Shown here: positions 7,982 to 16,957 of the stretch, one piece after another
Numbering within the stretch: position 1 is the stretch's first letter
Layout of the letters: every line of letters starts with the position of its first letter
Origin: Fibrisoma montanum
GTDB taxonomy: Bacteria > Bacteroidota > Bacteroidia > Cytophagales > Spirosomataceae
Direction of reading: 5' to 3'
DNA length: 64,000 bases
NCBI RefSeq assembly: GCF_003583365.1
Contig: NZ_QXED01000005.1
Coordinates: 620,001 to 684,000 of the forward strand
Translations under genes and position numbers: made by a program
The notes under the pieces: model-generated
What the model was told of the DNA's origin: nothing
Seen by the model: the letters and a program-made list of their open reading frames with translations, nothing else
The model's database searches: none

Positions 7982-10249
7982 ATGGCTTTTGACTTTGACA
8001 TGATTCAGCGCGTATATGCCAACCTCGGCGAACGCGTTGAAGCAGCCCGGCAGGTAGTGGGACGCCCGCTCACCTTGTCGGAAAAGATTTTATACGCTCA
8101 CCTGTCAGCCGGTACGCCTACACGGGCGTATGAGCGGGGTAAAGCGTACGTTGATTTTGCTCCCGACCGCGTAGCCATGCAGGACGCAACGGCTCAGATG
8201 GCGCTGCTCCAGTTTATGCAGGCCGGCCGCCCTTCGGTAGCCGTTCCATCAACGGTGCACTGCGACCACCTGATTCAGGCGGAGGTAGGTGCCGAGCAGG
8301 ATCTGGATACCGCCAAAAATAAAAACCGGGAGGTCTACGATTTCCTGGCTTCGGTTTCGAATAAATACGGTATCGGTTTCTGGAAACCCGGTGCCGGGAT
8401 CATTCACCAAGTCGTCATTGAAAACTACGCGTTCCCGGGCGGCATGATGATCGGTACGGACTCGCACACGCCGAATGCCGGTGGTCTGAACATGATCGCG
8501 ATCGGGGTCGGTGGAGCCGATGCCTGCGACGTGATGGCGGGCCTGCCGTGGGAGCTGAAGATGCCGAAACTGATCGGTGTGAAATTGACCGGTAAGCTCA
8601 GTGGCTGGGCGTCGGCCAAGGACGTCATTCTGCGCGTAGCTGGTATCCTGACCGTAAAAGGCGGAACGGGCGCGATTGTGGAATACTTCGGCGAAGGGGC
8701 CGAAAGCCTGTCGGCTACCGGTAAGGGCACGATCTGTAACATGGGTGCTGAGATTGGCGCTACTACGTCGATCTTCGCCTATGACGAACGGATGGCGGCT
8801 TACCTCCGCGCTACCAACCGCGCCGACATCGCCGATGCCGCCGAAGCGGTGAAGCAGCACCTGCGCTCCGACGACGAGGTGTATGCCGACCCAGCTACGT
8901 ACTACGATCAGCTGATCGAAATCAACCTGAGCGAACTGGAGCCGCACATCAACGGTCCGTTCACTCCGGACCTGGCCTGGCCGCTGTCCAACTTCGCCAA
9001 AGCCGTGAAAGAAAACGGCTGGCCCGAGAAGCTGGAAGTAGGCCTGATCGGTTCCTGCACCAACTCCTCTTATGAAGACCTGACCCGCTCGGCATCCGTA
9101 GCGGAGCAGGCCGTGAGCAAAAACCTGAAAGTACGATCGGAGTTCACCGTTACGCCCGGTTCTGAACTGGTGCGTTTCACGGCGGAGCGCGATGGGTTGC
9201 TCAATACGTTCGAAAACATGGGTGGCGTTGTACTGGCCAACGCCTGCGGTCCCTGCATCGGGCAATGGGCGCGTCACATGGACGATCCCAGCCGGAAAAA
9301 CTCGATCATTACGTCGTTCAACCGGAACTTTGCCAAGCGAAACGACGGTAACGCCAGCACGCACGCGTTCGTGGCTTCGCCCGAAATCGTGACGGCGCTC
9401 GCCATTGCCGGCGACCTGACGTTCAACCCGATGACCGATACGCTGACCAACGAAAACGGTGAGCAGGTGAAACTCGACGAGCCGCAGGGTATCGAACAGC
9501 CGGTGAAAGGGTACGCCGTCGAAGACGCTGGCTATCAGGCTCCGGCCGAAGACGGCAGTGGTGTTCAGGTGCTGGTTAGCCCGACCTCGGATCGTCTGCA
9601 ACTGCTCGAACCGTTCCCGGCCTGGGAAGGTACCGACCTGAAGGGTTTGAAACTGCTCATCAAAGCGAAAGGGAAGTGTACGACCGACCACATCTCAATG
9701 GCGGGGCCGTGGCTGAAATACCGCGGTCACCTCGACAACATCTCGAACAACATGCTGATTGGTGCGGTGAACTATTATAACGAGAAAACCAACAGTGTGA
9801 AGAACCAGCTGACCGGCGAATACGGTGAAGTGCCGGCCGTACAGCGGGCTTACAAAGCTGCGGGCATTGGCTCGGTGGTGGTCGGCGACGAGAACTACGG
9901 CGAAGGGTCATCGCGCGAGCACGCTGCGATGGAGCCACGGTTCCTGGGGGTTCGCGCTATTCTGGTACGGTCGTTTGCCCGTATTCACGAAACCAACCTG
10001 AAGAAGCAGGGAATGCTGGCCCTGACGTTTGCCAACCCGGCCGACTATGACAAGATTCAGGAAGACGACACGATCGACATTGAAGGCCTGACCGAGTTTG
10101 CGCCGGGTCGCCCGCTGGAGATCGTGCTGCACCACGCCGACGGTACTACCGACGAGTTCCTGGCCAACCATACTTACAACGAAGGCCAGATCGAGTGGTT
10201 CAAAGCAGGTGCTGCGCTGAACCTGATCCGCCAGAAGGCAAATGCGTAA
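7982..10249 (+). CDS. acn: aconitate hydratase (mitochondrial-type)
   Basis: 755-residue aconitase that isomerises citrate to isocitrate in the TCA cycle, using a [4Fe-4S] cluster in the cytoplasm. I start at ATG 7982 ([17 protein letters not shown]). The frame is open from 7907, but those 25 codons encode a hydrophobic stretch unlike any aconitase N-terminus. Cluster cysteines are Cys359 ([10 protein letters not shown]) and Cys422/Cys425 (ACGPCIG). The swivel domain follows after about residue 520, with [15 protein letters not shown] as the substrate-binding loop. Length and domain order match the mitochondrial-type enzyme rather than AcnA or AcnB. It is a single gene between its own promoter and a strong terminator. 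Confidence 0.97.
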   Translation: MAFDFDMIQRVYANLGERVEAARQVVGRPLTLSEKILYAHLSAGTPTRAYERGKAYVDFAPDRVAMQDATAQMALLQFMQAGRPSVAVPSTVHCDHLIQAEVGAEQDLDTAKNKNREVYDFLASVSNKYGIGFWKPGAGIIHQVVIENYAFPGGMMIGTDSHTPNAGGLNMIAIGVGGADACDVMAGLPWELKMPKLIGVKLTGKLSGWASAKDVILRVAGILTVKGGTGAIVEYFGEGAESLSATGKGTICNMGAEIGATTSIFAYDERMAAYLRATNRADIADAAEAVKQHLRSDDEVYADPATYYDQLIEINLSELEPHINGPFTPDLAWPLSNFAKAVKENGWPEKLEVGLIGSCTNSSYEDLTRSASVAEQAVSKNLKVRSEFTVTPGSELVRFTAERDGLLNTFENMGGVVLANACGPCIGQWARHMDDPSRKNSIITSFNRNFAKRNDGNASTHAFVASPEIVTALAIAGDLTFNPMTDTLTNENGEQVKLDEPQGIEQPVKGYAVEDAGYQAPAEDGSGVQVLVSPTSDRLQLLEPFPAWEGTDLKGLKLLIKAKGKCTTDHISMAGPWLKYRGHLDNISNNMLIGAVNYYNEKTNSVKNQLTGEYGEVPAVQRAYKAAGIGSVVVGDENYGEGSSREHAAMEPRFLGVRAILVRSFARIHETNLKKQGMLALTFANPADYDKIQEDDTIDIEGLTEFAPGRPLEIVLHHADGTTDEFLANHTYNEGQIEWFKAGAALNLIRQKANA

Positions 10250-10284
10250 CTGGTAATAGACCGCTGGTCTGATGTATAGGATAG

Positions 10285-10318
10285 AACCCCGGCTGCCGAA
10301 AGGTAGCCGGGGTTTTTT
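10285..10318 (+). terminator. aconitase terminator
   Basis: Stem AACCCCGGCT / AGCCGGGGTT with a 10-nt loop, followed by a run of T, 36 bp after the aconitase stop. Confidence 0.92.
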
Positions 10319-10344
10319 GCGAATTATAAATCCAAGGCGGCCGG

Positions 10345-10405
10345 GGTCAGGATTACAAATCCTGACCAGCTAAGATTTGTTTTTGCGGATTGCAAATCCG
10401 CAAAA
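10345..10405. repeat. two REP-like palindromes sharing one core
   Basis: Two perfect hairpins in the acn-ldh spacer. The first (10345-10367) has arms GGTCAGGATT and AATCCTGACC. The second (10381-10405) has arms TTTTGCGGATT and AATCCGCAAAA. Both have 3-nt loops and the same core GGATTnCAAATCC. They look like members of a dispersed palindromic family; no other copy was found in this window. The T-rich arms could also help end the ldh transcript. Confidence 0.7.
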
Positions 10406-10461
10406 GAAAAGATCAGGACTGGAACGCGGGATCGTCTCAAATCCGGGCAGCGGGCGTCTTG

Positions 10462-11460
10462 CTAGCCCCTGGCTGTGACCTCGTTCTCCAGGGGGCGGTT
10501 ATGCTCAAAGTCGGCCAGGTTCTTCAAGGTTGTGGTGGCAATCTGTTCAAGCGCTTCTTTGGTGAAGAAACCCTGGTGGGACGTAACCAGCACGTTTGGA
10601 AACGACATTAAGCGGCTCAGCAACTCGTCCTGAATGATGCTTTCCGAATGGTCGTTGAAAAAGAGGGCTTCCTCCTGTTCGTATACATCAATGCCCAGAT
10701 AGCCTAGCTGACCACTTTTCAGCGCGTCGATGGTGTCTTGTGTGTGGATCAGGGCTCCGCGACTGGTGTTGATCAGCATGACCCCCGGTTTCATCCGGGC
10801 GAAGGTTTCCGCGTTGATGAGGTGCCGCGTTTCGGGGGTGAGCGGGCAGTGGAGCGAAATGATGTCGGCCGCCCCTACCACCTCGTCGAAGGATTTGTAA
10901 ACGACACCCCGGTCTTTCAGATCGTCGGATTCGTACACGTCGTAAGCTTCTACCCGGCAGCCAAAACCCAGCATGATCCGGCAGAAAGCGGCCCCAATCT
11001 GCCCCGTTCCGATTACGCCAACCGCTTTGCCGTACAGATTGAAGCCCAGCAGTTTCTCCAGGGAGAAGTTGTTCTCACGAATCCGGTTGTAGGCTTTGTG
11101 CGTCTTTCGATTCAGGGTCAGGATAAGCGCCACAGCATGTTCGGCAACCCCCATGGGCGAGTACGCGGGCACCCGGAGCAGTTTGATGCCTTTTGCTCGT
11201 GCAGCGTCAACGTCCACGTTGTTAAATCCCGCACTGCGCAGAGCGATAACTTTTACTCCGTTTGCTGCTATTTTTTCAAGGGTTTCTTTGTCGATCTCGT
11301 CGTTGACAAACGCGCATACAGCGTCAAATCCCTGGGTCAGGTTCGTTGTATCGCGGTTCAGCGGGGCGCTGAAGTAGATCAATTGGTGTTGGTAGCTATC
11401 GTTGAACCGGTCGAGATACTCCTGGTCGTACGTTTTGGTACTGAAGACGGCTACCCTCAT
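10462..11460 (-). CDS. ldhA: D-lactate dehydrogenase / 2-hydroxyacid dehydrogenase
   Basis: 332-residue NAD-dependent D-2-hydroxyacid dehydrogenase, best matching fermentative D-lactate dehydrogenase (pyruvate to D-lactate). The catalytic domain begins MRVAVFSTKTYDQEYL. The Rossmann site is VGVIGTGQIG with an acidic residue (AYDVYE) after strand 2, which favours NAD(H). The active-site set is Arg in NTSRGALI, Glu in the QEEALFFN segment and His in SHQGFFT. The segment around EEALFFNDHS is typical of the LdhA group. It is cytoplasmic and its spacer holds the REP-like hairpins. A related 2-ketoacid substrate cannot be excluded. Confidence 0.9.
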   Translation of the reverse strand: MRVAVFSTKTYDQEYLDRFNDSYQHQLIYFSAPLNRDTTNLTQGFDAVCAFVNDEIDKETLEKIAANGVKVIALRSAGFNNVDVDAARAKGIKLLRVPAYSPMGVAEHAVALILTLNRKTHKAYNRIRENNFSLEKLLGFNLYGKAVGVIGTGQIGAAFCRIMLGFGCRVEAYDVYESDDLKDRGVVYKSFDEVVGAADIISLHCPLTPETRHLINAETFARMKPGVMLINTSRGALIHTQDTIDALKSGQLGYLGIDVYEQEEALFFNDHSESIIQDELLSRLMSFPNVLVTSHQGFFTKEALEQIATTTLKNLADFEHNRPLENEVTARG

Positions 11461-11543
11461 GAGTTGTAGTTGACAGGTGATGCTGTAGGAACAACCGAAT
11501 CAGGATGGATGTTCGAGTCGTTTGGTGCCGGAAATTAAGCGTG

Positions 11544-12014
11544 TCAGCGCTTTTTCGCTTTCTGCTCGTTCAGGAAGCTCAGAATTTTCTGCACCTGCCG
11601 GTCGATGTCCCTGATGCCTTTTATCGAATAAATCAGGCTTCGCTTCTTACCGTCCGTCAACGCATCATACCTATGTCTGGCGTCATCATCCTGATCCAGG
11701 AGAACCTGCAGCACGTCGGGAACGTCGACGCCCAGCGGATTCGGGTCTTCATAAATCTCAAAGACAACCGGATCGCCTACGTTCTTGCCAAGCTTTTTGA
11801 GCTGCTGCGTCGCGACGATGATGTAAAAATTGCCGTCGCCGAGGTGATTTAGCCCGCACGAGAACGATACGGTCTGGTCCAGGACGCAAACCAGACGGGT
11901 GGCCCGCTGCTTCTCAAACTGATTGACAACCTCGGGCGTAATAACAAGGTGATAGTAGCCACCCTGTCGTTTATCGAGTTGGCGGATGGGCTGTTCGAGG
12001 GTGAAGTGGGGCAT
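11544..12014 (-). CDS. DUF1905 + YdeI/OmdA-like protein
   Basis: 156-residue cytoplasmic protein. The N-terminal half resembles DUF1905 (VCVLDQTVSFSCGLNHLGDG), and the C-terminal ~60 residues resemble the YdeI/OmpD-associated (OmdA) family (LIYSIKGIRDIDRQVQKIL). YdeI-type proteins are linked to peptide and bacteriocin tolerance in enterobacteria, but that role is not shown for Bacteroidota. No signal peptide or membrane segment. It ends 84 bp upstream of the ldh start on the same strand, so the two might be cotranscribed. Confidence 0.72.
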   Translation of the reverse strand: MPHFTLEQPIRQLDKRQGGYYHLVITPEVVNQFEKQRATRLVCVLDQTVSFSCGLNHLGDGNFYIIVATQQLKKLGKNVGDPVVFEIYEDPNPLGVDVPDVLQVLLDQDDDARHRYDALTDGKKRSLIYSIKGIRDIDRQVQKILSFLNEQKAKKR

Positions 12015-12180
12015 GGCGACGTAATCTGGTCACTAAAGTACGGCATGACGTTCGAACGACGAAGAATTTGTCAGGCAGTAGTTAGAAGCTGATCGCAATC
12101 CTCTTTTGCATAGCACTAGCCAGTAGCCGTTCAGAATTCATGACCCTGCTGACGCATCCCTTCACCCAAACCCGAACCCT

Positions 12181-14313
12181 GTGAAAAACGTAATAAAACG
12201 TCAGATAAACCCGCATAATCGCAATCTCTGTACATACCGGCAACGGGTTGCTATCGTGGCAGCAGGGCTTTTGCTGGGGCCGTTCCTATTGGCAAGCGAA
12301 GTAGTGGGTCAATCAAAAAGAGCCGCGAAGCAACCCGTTCTGGGCACCCGATCAGCCAAACTCATCGAGCAAAATGGACTCAAATTCAAGGACCTGAACC
12401 GCAACGGGCGGGTCGATCCCTACGAAGACTGGCGGCTGTCGGCCGAAGAACGCAGCAACGATCTGCTGACCAGGATGTCGCTGGAGCAGAAAGTTGGTTT
12501 CATGCTCATCAGCACGACCCGCATGAAGAACGACCAGTCGTTTCAGGCTGGTCAGGCTAAAGAGCCGATCACCAGCGATTTCAACGAGGATGATCTGGTG
12601 GCGACCACGAACATGTTCACCCGGAAGCCACTGCCAACGCCGGTCATGAATGCAGCCGGGACAACCAAGGCCGTGACGCAGTTTCACCTGCGTCACTTCA
12701 TCCTGCGGGCCAATGTGAGTGCCCGTACGACCGCCGAATGGGCCAACAAACTCCAGGCGCTGTGTGAAAGCGATGGGCTAGGGATTCCGGCCATAGTTGC
12801 TTCTAACCCGCGTAACCACATCACCGGGGCTGCGGCAATCGGTACCAGCGTCGGCAAAACGGTTTTCTCCGCCTGGCCGGGCGAACTGGGTCTGTCGGCC
12901 ATGCGGGATCTGAAACTGGTCCGGGAGTTTGCCGACATTGCCCGGCAGGAATGGGCGGCTGTGGGCCTGCGGAAAGGCTACATGTACATGGCCGATCTGG
13001 CCACTGAACCGCGCTGGCAACGGATCGAAGGCACCTTTGGCGAAGATGCCGAATGGGCCGGCAAACTGATGACCGAGCTGGTTAAGGGATTCCAGGGCGA
13101 AACCCTTAACCCTACGTCGGTTGCCCTGACGATCAAGCACTTTCCGGGCGGGGGAGCCGGACAGGGTGGACAGGATCCTCATTTTGAGTGGGGCAAAAAA
13201 GAGGTCTTTCCCGGCGGTAAGTTTGCCAATAACCTGATTCCGTTCAGGGCGGCCATCAAAGCGGGAACCTCGGCGATTATGCCTTACTATTCACTCCCGG
13301 CCGATACAAAGTACGAGCCCATTGCCTACGCCTACAACCGGGCTGTCATCCACGATCTGCTTCGTAAAGAACTGGGCTTTACCGGTATCATCAACTCCGA
13401 CACCGGGCCGATTGAAATGATGCCCTGGGGTGCCGAAAATCTGTCGATCAGGGAGCGCTACAAACGAACACTGGAAGCCGGGGTGAATCTCTATTCCGGT
13501 ACGGCCGATCCGGCCGAGTTGCTGGCTACGGTGAAAAGCGGCATGGTCGATCAGCAGCTGGTCGACGAGTCCGTGTTGCGGTTGCTGAGGGAAAAATTCA
13601 AACTGGGTCTTTTTGAGAATCCGTACGTAGACGAACAGGCCGCTGAGCAACTGGTTGGCAATGCGCAGTTTCAGGCTAAAGCGGATCTGGCGCACCGGAA
13701 ATCGATTGTCCTGCTGCGCAACGAGGACAATGCGTTACCGCTCAAACCCTCGACAAACGTTTATTTTGAAGCCCATACGGCCAGAGCAGGTGGGGCGGCT
13801 ACTCCGCCAGCGGCTTACACCACCAACGACGGAAAATACCCAGTTACGTTTGTCGCCACCCCCGACGAAGCCGATGTCGTGGTGGTGTGGATCAGGCCGT
13901 CGGCTAAATCGCTGTTTGCGTCAGACGGGTCGCCGATTTACCTGTCTTTGTCCAAAAACTCGGTGGACGTAGCGTATATCAACTCGCTGGCGGCTAAAAA
14001 ACCGACCATTCTGGCGATTAACTACAGCAATCCCTGGGTCATCGACGAAGTCTACGGCAACGGCACGAACCGTACCATAAAGGGGGTTCTGGCAACCTTC
14101 GGTACAACCCCGGATGCACTGCTGGACATTCTGACCGGTAAGTTCAACCCTTCGGGTAAAATGCCGTTTACGACCCCAATCTCCGAAGCCGCCGTTCAGC
14201 AACAGAAGGAAGACGTGCCGGGCTACGAGGAAGGGGCCGGGTATGCGCTTTTCAAGTACAACGAAGGCCTGAGCTACAAAGGCGTCAACACTACTGCATC
14301 GGCCAGTAAGTGA
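12181..14313 (+). CDS. secreted glycoside hydrolase family 3 protein
   Basis: 710-residue GH3 enzyme with a GTG start at 12181. An N-terminal hydrophobic segment (VAIVAAGLLLGPFLLASEVVG) reads as a signal peptide after a basic leader. The (beta/alpha)8 domain contains KHFPGGGAGQGGQDPHFEWG, and the presumed nucleophile Asp is in GIINSDTGPIE. The second alpha/beta domain follows from about residue 500 (KSIVLLRNEDNALPL). Family members release terminal beta-linked glucose or related sugars from glycans; the exact sugar is not known. It is followed after 87 bp by a sulfatase on the same strand, which suggests shared use on sulfated or plant glycans, but this is only an inference. Confidence 0.9.
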   Translation: MKNVIKRQINPHNRNLCTYRQRVAIVAAGLLLGPFLLASEVVGQSKRAAKQPVLGTRSAKLIEQNGLKFKDLNRNGRVDPYEDWRLSAEERSNDLLTRMSLEQKVGFMLISTTRMKNDQSFQAGQAKEPITSDFNEDDLVATTNMFTRKPLPTPVMNAAGTTKAVTQFHLRHFILRANVSARTTAEWANKLQALCESDGLGIPAIVASNPRNHITGAAAIGTSVGKTVFSAWPGELGLSAMRDLKLVREFADIARQEWAAVGLRKGYMYMADLATEPRWQRIEGTFGEDAEWAGKLMTELVKGFQGETLNPTSVALTIKHFPGGGAGQGGQDPHFEWGKKEVFPGGKFANNLIPFRAAIKAGTSAIMPYYSLPADTKYEPIAYAYNRAVIHDLLRKELGFTGIINSDTGPIEMMPWGAENLSIRERYKRTLEAGVNLYSGTADPAELLATVKSGMVDQQLVDESVLRLLREKFKLGLFENPYVDEQAAEQLVGNAQFQAKADLAHRKSIVLLRNEDNALPLKPSTNVYFEAHTARAGGAATPPAAYTTNDGKYPVTFVATPDEADVVVVWIRPSAKSLFASDGSPIYLSLSKNSVDVAYINSLAAKKPTILAINYSNPWVIDEVYGNGTNRTIKGVLATFGTTPDALLDILTGKFNPSGKMPFTTPISEAAVQQQKEDVPGYEEGAGYALFKYNEGLSYKGVNTTASASK

Positions 14314-14400
14314 ACCGGGGTGAACCAGGGGTTTGTGTAATGGATATAGGCAGGCGCTTCGCCAACTTGCGGAGCTCCCGCCGCCTGATTACCTTGGGAC

Positions 14401-15783
14401 ATGATTCGCTTCCTGACCCTGTTCCTGCCGTTGTTGTGGGCGGCTATGTCGTTCCTGCCTTATCCAGAATCGTCCAGTACCAGCCAGCCCCGGCCCAGTC
14501 GACCTAACATCGTTTTCATTCTCGCCGACGACCTTGGGTATGGTGATTTATCGTGCTTCGGCGCTACCGACCTCAGGACGCCCCACATCGACAGCCTGAT
14601 CGGGAGCGGAATCCGGTTTACCAATTTTTACGCCAATAGTTCGGTCTGTTCGCCGAGCCGGGCGGCCCTGCTGACGGGGCGCTACCCCGAGCAGGTGGGC
14701 GTACCGGGCGTCATCCGCGACGAAGTGCAGGACAGCTGGGGGTATCTGGCGTCGTCGGCGACCCTGCTGCCGACGTACCTGCGCAAACAGGGCTACCATT
14801 CGGCCAACATCGGCAAGTGGCACCTGGGTCTCGAGTCGCCAAACCTGCCGAACGAGCGGGGATTTCAGGAATTTTACGGATTGCTGGAGGGGATGATGGA
14901 CGACTACGTAGTAAAGCTCCGCCACGGACAGAATTTCCTCCGGCACAATGGGCAGGTCATTGACCCGCCCGGCCACGCTACCGACGTATTCACCGACGCG
15001 GCTGTCCGCTACCTCACCGAACGGAAGGCAAAGAAAGACCCGTTTTTTTTATACCTGGCGTATACGGCTCCGCACGATCCGCTCCAGCCACCCATAGCGT
15101 ACCTGAACCGGGTGCAGAAGCGGCAGCCCGGTATTGATCCGCAACGCGCCAAACTGGTCGCCCTGATCGAACACATGGACGATAATGTTGGCCGCGTGCT
15201 GGCTACGCTGCGGGCCAACGGACAACTGAACAACACACTCGTAATGTTTACCAGCGATAATGGCGGCTGGGGGCCGGGCAAAGCCAACAATGGACCCTTT
15301 CGGGGGGTAAAAGGGCAGTTTTACGAAGGGGGCATCCGGATACCGACCGGGGCCATGTGGCCGGGGCATATTGAGGCCGGCAGCGAGTCCGGGGCGGTGC
15401 TGCAACTGATGGACTGGTTCCCCACCTTGTTACAGGTCGCCGGGTCCAGCGTGCCCGATGGGATCAGCGGCCAGTCGTTCCTGAACCTGATGACCGGCCA
15501 GGGCGACGCGACCATGTCCGATCGGCCGCTGTTTTTTGTCCGGCGCGAAGGTCAGGATACGTACAAGGGATTGCAAATTCACGCGGTCCGGCAGGGCGAC
15601 TGGAAACTGCTGCAACCGTCGCCTTTTGCACCGTATGAGCTGTATAACCTCAGAAACGATCCGAAAGAAACAACGAACGTAGCCGACCAGAACAAGAACG
15701 AACGGGACGTATTGATCAAGCTGCTGATGGAACATATCCGGCAGGGCGGGGCCGTACCCTGGCAGAAGCCGCAGCGACAGTAG
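14401..15783 (+). CDS. secreted sulfatase (Cys-type)
   Basis: 460-residue S1-family sulfatase that would cleave sulfate esters outside the cytoplasm. The N-terminus is hydrophobic (MIRFLTLFLPLLWAAMSFL). Metal site: FILADDLGYGD (Asp43, Asp44). The catalytic signature CSPSRAALLTGR puts Cys83 as the residue that a formylglycine-generating enzyme would oxidise. GKWHLG and TSDNGG are further conserved blocks. No anaerobic maturase or FGE is visible in the window, so maturation depends on genes elsewhere. Its place after the GH3 gene suggests a small glycan-degrading unit. Substrate unknown. Confidence 0.94.
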   Translation: MIRFLTLFLPLLWAAMSFLPYPESSSTSQPRPSRPNIVFILADDLGYGDLSCFGATDLRTPHIDSLIGSGIRFTNFYANSSVCSPSRAALLTGRYPEQVGVPGVIRDEVQDSWGYLASSATLLPTYLRKQGYHSANIGKWHLGLESPNLPNERGFQEFYGLLEGMMDDYVVKLRHGQNFLRHNGQVIDPPGHATDVFTDAAVRYLTERKAKKDPFFLYLAYTAPHDPLQPPIAYLNRVQKRQPGIDPQRAKLVALIEHMDDNVGRVLATLRANGQLNNTLVMFTSDNGGWGPGKANNGPFRGVKGQFYEGGIRIPTGAMWPGHIEAGSESGAVLQLMDWFPTLLQVAGSSVPDGISGQSFLNLMTGQGDATMSDRPLFFVRREGQDTYKGLQIHAVRQGDWKLLQPSPFAPYELYNLRNDPKETTNVADQNKNERDVLIKLLMEHIRQGGAVPWQKPQRQ

Positions 15784-15841
15784 TTTTCGTGAACATAACG
15801 AATGGTCGCCTGTTTCTCTAGTAAATTTATAGGGAAATGGT

Positions 15842-16621
15842 ATGCGAAAACTGGTAGGGGTTTTAAGTCTTGTGCTGCTGATCTGGGCTTGTGGGGGCGG
15901 CAACACATCGTCGAACGTTACATCGCCCGGCGCTGAAAAATCGGCGAAGACAAAGGTCCTCGAAGCGGGAGCCGATGTAATTCAGGACAAATCGCCCATT
16001 CGCAAGCTGAACATGTATCTGGATGGCTTTCACTTTTATAACGGCCACCTGGCTGGTCAGATGGAAGCGCATCATTATTGCGCCAAACTCAACGAAGACC
16101 TGACCCAGTGCGTAATTTACGACGGTAACGGCGACAGCGCCAAGATCATGGGCGTGGAGTACATCATCTCCGAGAAGCTTTTTAAAACGCTGCCCGCCGA
16201 TGAGAAAAAACTGTGGCACAGCCACCGCTACGAGGTGAAAAGTGGGGAGCTGATAGCACCCGGTCTGCCTGACGTAGCCGAACACGAGCTGATGGAGCAG
16301 ATTGTGACAACCTACGGTAAAACCTGGCATACCTGGCACACCGATCAGGACATCAGGCTCCCGCTTGGTAGTCCGGCGCTGATGATGGCCTTCACGCGGG
16401 ATGGCCTTCTGAAACCCGAATTAGTCAAAGACCGCGACGAACGGTTCGGTGTGTCCATCAGCGAGAAGCGCCGGCAGCGGACCGACATTCAGTCTCCGCC
16501 CAAAACCCCCGGTGCCGATTCGTGGGAAACCGGCGAGATTATTCAACTGCCGGCCCTGACCGATCATAAGCACGAGCACGTCAATCAGAACAGTTTTAAA
16601 AGCGAAACAGTGAAGCGCTGA
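15842..16621 (+). CDS. DUF1264 (oil-body-associated-like) lipoprotein
   Basis: 259-residue protein with a lipoprotein signal (VLLIWACGGG) followed by a DUF1264 domain. Recognisable segments are LDGFHFYNGHLAGQMEAHHYC, which is shortened here to LDGFHFYNGHLAGQMEAHHY, then CVIYDGNG, VEYIISEKLF and KLWHSHRYEVKSGE. The family is named from plant oil-body-associated proteins but occurs in bacteria, where no function is settled. Many conserved His and Cys residues make metal binding possible; this is inference. It ends against the inverted-repeat array and is convergent with the TonB receptor. Confidence 0.82.
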   Translation: MRKLVGVLSLVLLIWACGGGNTSSNVTSPGAEKSAKTKVLEAGADVIQDKSPIRKLNMYLDGFHFYNGHLAGQMEAHHYCAKLNEDLTQCVIYDGNGDSAKIMGVEYIISEKLFKTLPADEKKLWHSHRYEVKSGELIAPGLPDVAEHELMEQIVTTYGKTWHTWHTDQDIRLPLGSPALMMAFTRDGLLKPELVKDRDERFGVSISEKRRQRTDIQSPPKTPGADSWETGEIIQLPALTDHKHEHVNQNSFKSETVKR

Positions 16622-16635
16622 GTAACGTCGCCAAT

Positions 16636-16945
16636 GGTCAGACGTATCGTCCGTCAAGCCGAGTGCCTGAACTAAAGGTCTGACGGCACGTCTGACAAGG
16701 GATAGATGAGCTTTATATTCGGTCAGACCTGGCTGCTTTTTGAGAAATCCGGTCAGACGTACCGTCAGACCAAATGCCTGAACTAAAGGTCTGACGGTAC
16801 GTCTGACCGGCTGGATTTTCGGCGTTGACCGCTACAGGCGTCAGCCAAACAGGAACGAAGTCTGTAGCGGTCTGACGGCACGTCTGACCGAGTAAGCAAT
16901 CATACGGTACGTCTGACCGAGTCACCCCCGGCCTGACGTACCGTA
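16636..16945. repeat. array of related inverted repeats between convergent genes
   Basis: At least four hairpin units built on the word GGTCTGACGGTACGTCTGAC and its complement fill this convergent spacer. Unit 1 spans 16636-16696. Unit 2 spans 16751-16808, with 21-bp perfectly complementary arms (16751-16771 and 16788-16808). Units 1 and 2 share the loop text TGCCTGAACTAAA. A third stem is GACCGCTACAG at 16827 with CTGTAGCGGTC at 16862, whose right end begins another copy (16869-16889). The last is TACGGTACGTC at 16903 with GACGTACCGTA at 16935. The arms are themselves nearly palindromic. It looks like a REP/BIME-type cluster that also could act as a bidirectional terminator. Confidence 0.85.
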
Positions 16946-16957
16946 GGGCGAAATCTG

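Noticed and set aside
8249-9691. 480-residue open frame opposite aconitase
   Set aside because: It lies entirely antisense to a well-supported enzyme gene and has no family-like domains. Long antisense frames are usual in GC-rich genes.
11501-11540. possible tRNA-like text (ttcgagtc)
   Set aside because: The TTC loop word occurs alone. No acceptor stem or anticodon arm could be folded. No tRNA or rRNA was found anywhere in the window.
16713-16925. 70-residue frame in the inverted-repeat spacer
   Set aside because: Made of translated repeat text; no independent coding sign.
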